Part shown: piece after piece, positions 63,351-64,000 of the stretch
Layout of the letters: every line of letters starts with the position of its first letter
How positions within the stretch are numbered: position 1 is the first letter of the stretch
NCBI RefSeq assembly: GCF_020564355.1
Contig: NZ_JAJCRR010000003.1
Coordinates: 434,001 to 498,000 of the forward strand
DNA from: Lachnospira pectinoschiza
GTDB taxonomy: Bacteria; Bacillota; Clostridia; Lachnospirales; Lachnospiraceae
Length of the DNA stretch: 64,000 nt
Reading direction: 5' to 3'
Translations under genes and position numbers: made by a program
Notes under the pieces: model-generated
The model's input: the letters and a program-made list of their open reading frames with translations, nothing else
The model's database searches: none
What the model was told of the DNA's origin: nothing

Positions 63351-64000
63351 ATGATTGGAAGATCTCTTAATGCAGACTTGCGAAAGATGAAAGGAACATC
63401 TGTGATTCTGGCACACTTACTGATTCCGATTATAACCAGCGTTATATTTTTAATATATTACTTTTTTTCACCATGGAATGAAAATATGAAAGTGATTGCA
63501 TTTTATCAGGCAATAGGAGCAGGACTTCCGGTACTTATTGGAATTTTTACAGCAAGTGTGATGGAACAGGAACAAAATGCAGGTGATTTTCAAAATCTGT
63601 TGTCTTTACCGGATAAACCTGCAGCATTTTTATCGAAACTGTTGATGCTACTGGTTTTGTGTCTGTGCTCTATCCTATTGACAGCAATCATATTCGGAAT
63701 TGGATTTGGAAGAATCGCATCAAGCGACATCGGAATCATGAAAGGATGTATATTTGCAGCAGTGCTGCTGTGGGGAAGCAGTGTTCCACTTTATCTGTGG
63801 CAGCTGATTCTGGCTTTTCAGTTTGGAAAAGGGGTATCCATTGGAGCAGGGATTATATCAGGACTAATTAGTGCACTGATGCTTACCGGACTTGGAGATT
63901 ATGTGTGGAAATATGTATTTGTCTGCTGGACGGGTAGAGTACCATATACTTATCTGCAATCTGTATTGGGAGAAACTAGTGTAGGTGAATGGTTGTCATT
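63351..64000 (+). CDS. Lantibiotic-immunity-type ABC permease 2 (LanG/MutG-like), cut by window end
   Basis: The frame opens at the ATG at 63351, 1 nt after the previous stop, and stays open to the end of the window (216 codons). It starts MIGRSLNADLRKMKGTSVIL and has six hydrophobic segments, with MEQEQNAGDFQNLLSLPDKP between the second and third, a segment conserved in MutG-type immunity permeases. The 3' end is outside the window. It completes the three-gene immunity transporter. Confidence 0.8.
   Translation, partial: MIGRSLNADLRKMKGTSVILAHLLIPIITSVIFLIYYFFSPWNENMKVIAFYQAIGAGLPVLIGIFTASVMEQEQNAGDFQNLLSLPDKPAAFLSKLLMLLVLCLCSILLTAIIFGIGFGRIASSDIGIMKGCIFAAVLLWGSSVPLYLWQLILAFQFGKGVSIGAGIISGLISALMLTGLGDYVWKYVFVCWTGRVPYTYLQSVLGETSVGEWLS

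Noticed and set aside
1..64000. tRNA, rRNA genes or CRISPR arrays.
   Set aside because: No tRNA-like cloverleaf, rRNA segment or regularly spaced repeat array was recognised by eye. A tRNAscan or CRISPR search would settle it.

Overview
The window reads as chromosomal DNA from a low-to-mid GC Gram-positive anaerobe, most likely of the family Lachnospiraceae (Clostridia). The basis is the gene content and order (birA, a small conserved protein, dusB, greA, lysS; ftsH, cvpA-like, dnaE, pfkA, a TrmH-family methylase), strong AGGAGG ribosome-binding sites, and a lysyl-tRNA synthetase carrying a C-terminal tRNA-binding (EMAPII/Trbp111-type) domain. I saw no rRNA, tRNA or CRISPR array. The genus cannot be fixed from the sequence alone.

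Layout. 1-6.6 kb: end of mutY, a cation/proton antiporter, a YkgJ-type Cys-cluster protein, lgt, small membrane proteins, a membrane-anchored LuxR regulator, an MntA/HepT-type pair and a HAD phosphatase. 6.7-14.9 kb: a looser region with a stand-alone EF-Tu domain-III protein, several gene remnants, a copper-type promoter/operator driving an HMA-membrane-cupredoxin fusion and a DUF2318 lipoprotein, a MATE exporter behind a repeat-rich leader, and redox/arsenate reductase genes. 15-23 kb: an amino-acid ABC importer whose binding domain appears circularly permuted, a FliB-like protein, a LysR regulator and a heterodimeric ABC exporter. 23.3-44.2 kb: mainly core genes (pyrG, a phosphopantetheinyl transferase, ftsH, dnaE, pfkA, a cell-wall hydrolase, argF, birA, dusB, greA, lysS).

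43.74-54.81 kb: an 11-kb integrative element inserted inside lysS at the codons for the conserved Phe-Pro-Thr-Met-Lys that closes the catalytic core. It carries a type III restriction-modification system, a divergent HTH regulator, small proteins, an FtsK-type ATPase, a CRESS-DNA-virus-like Rep (HUH endonuclease plus SF3 helicase), an Xis-like protein and a tyrosine integrase. Its left end supplies a complete replacement for the last ~155 codons of lysS, and the displaced original 3' part lies just outside the right end. The two tRNA-binding domains differ at about 5 of 129 residues but at many synonymous positions. Repeated TGCGAC motifs, probable integrase arm sites, occur at both ends; the left pair lies inside the coding sequence of the replacement linker. 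This domain-swapping integration is the most striking system in the window.

55.3-64 kb: accessory, partly decayed DNA with a MerR regulator behind a 19-bp-spacer promoter, a truncated zinc-ribbon gene, a broken second lgt followed by two chrA genes, a serine-recombinase fragment, GNAT and methyltransferase remnants, an IS3-family transposase fragment, and a lantibiotic-immunity-type ABC transporter that runs off the end. A second noteworthy signal is a set of three hairpins (5.1, 25.0 and 25.2 kb) with unrelated stems but nearly the same 21-nt loop.
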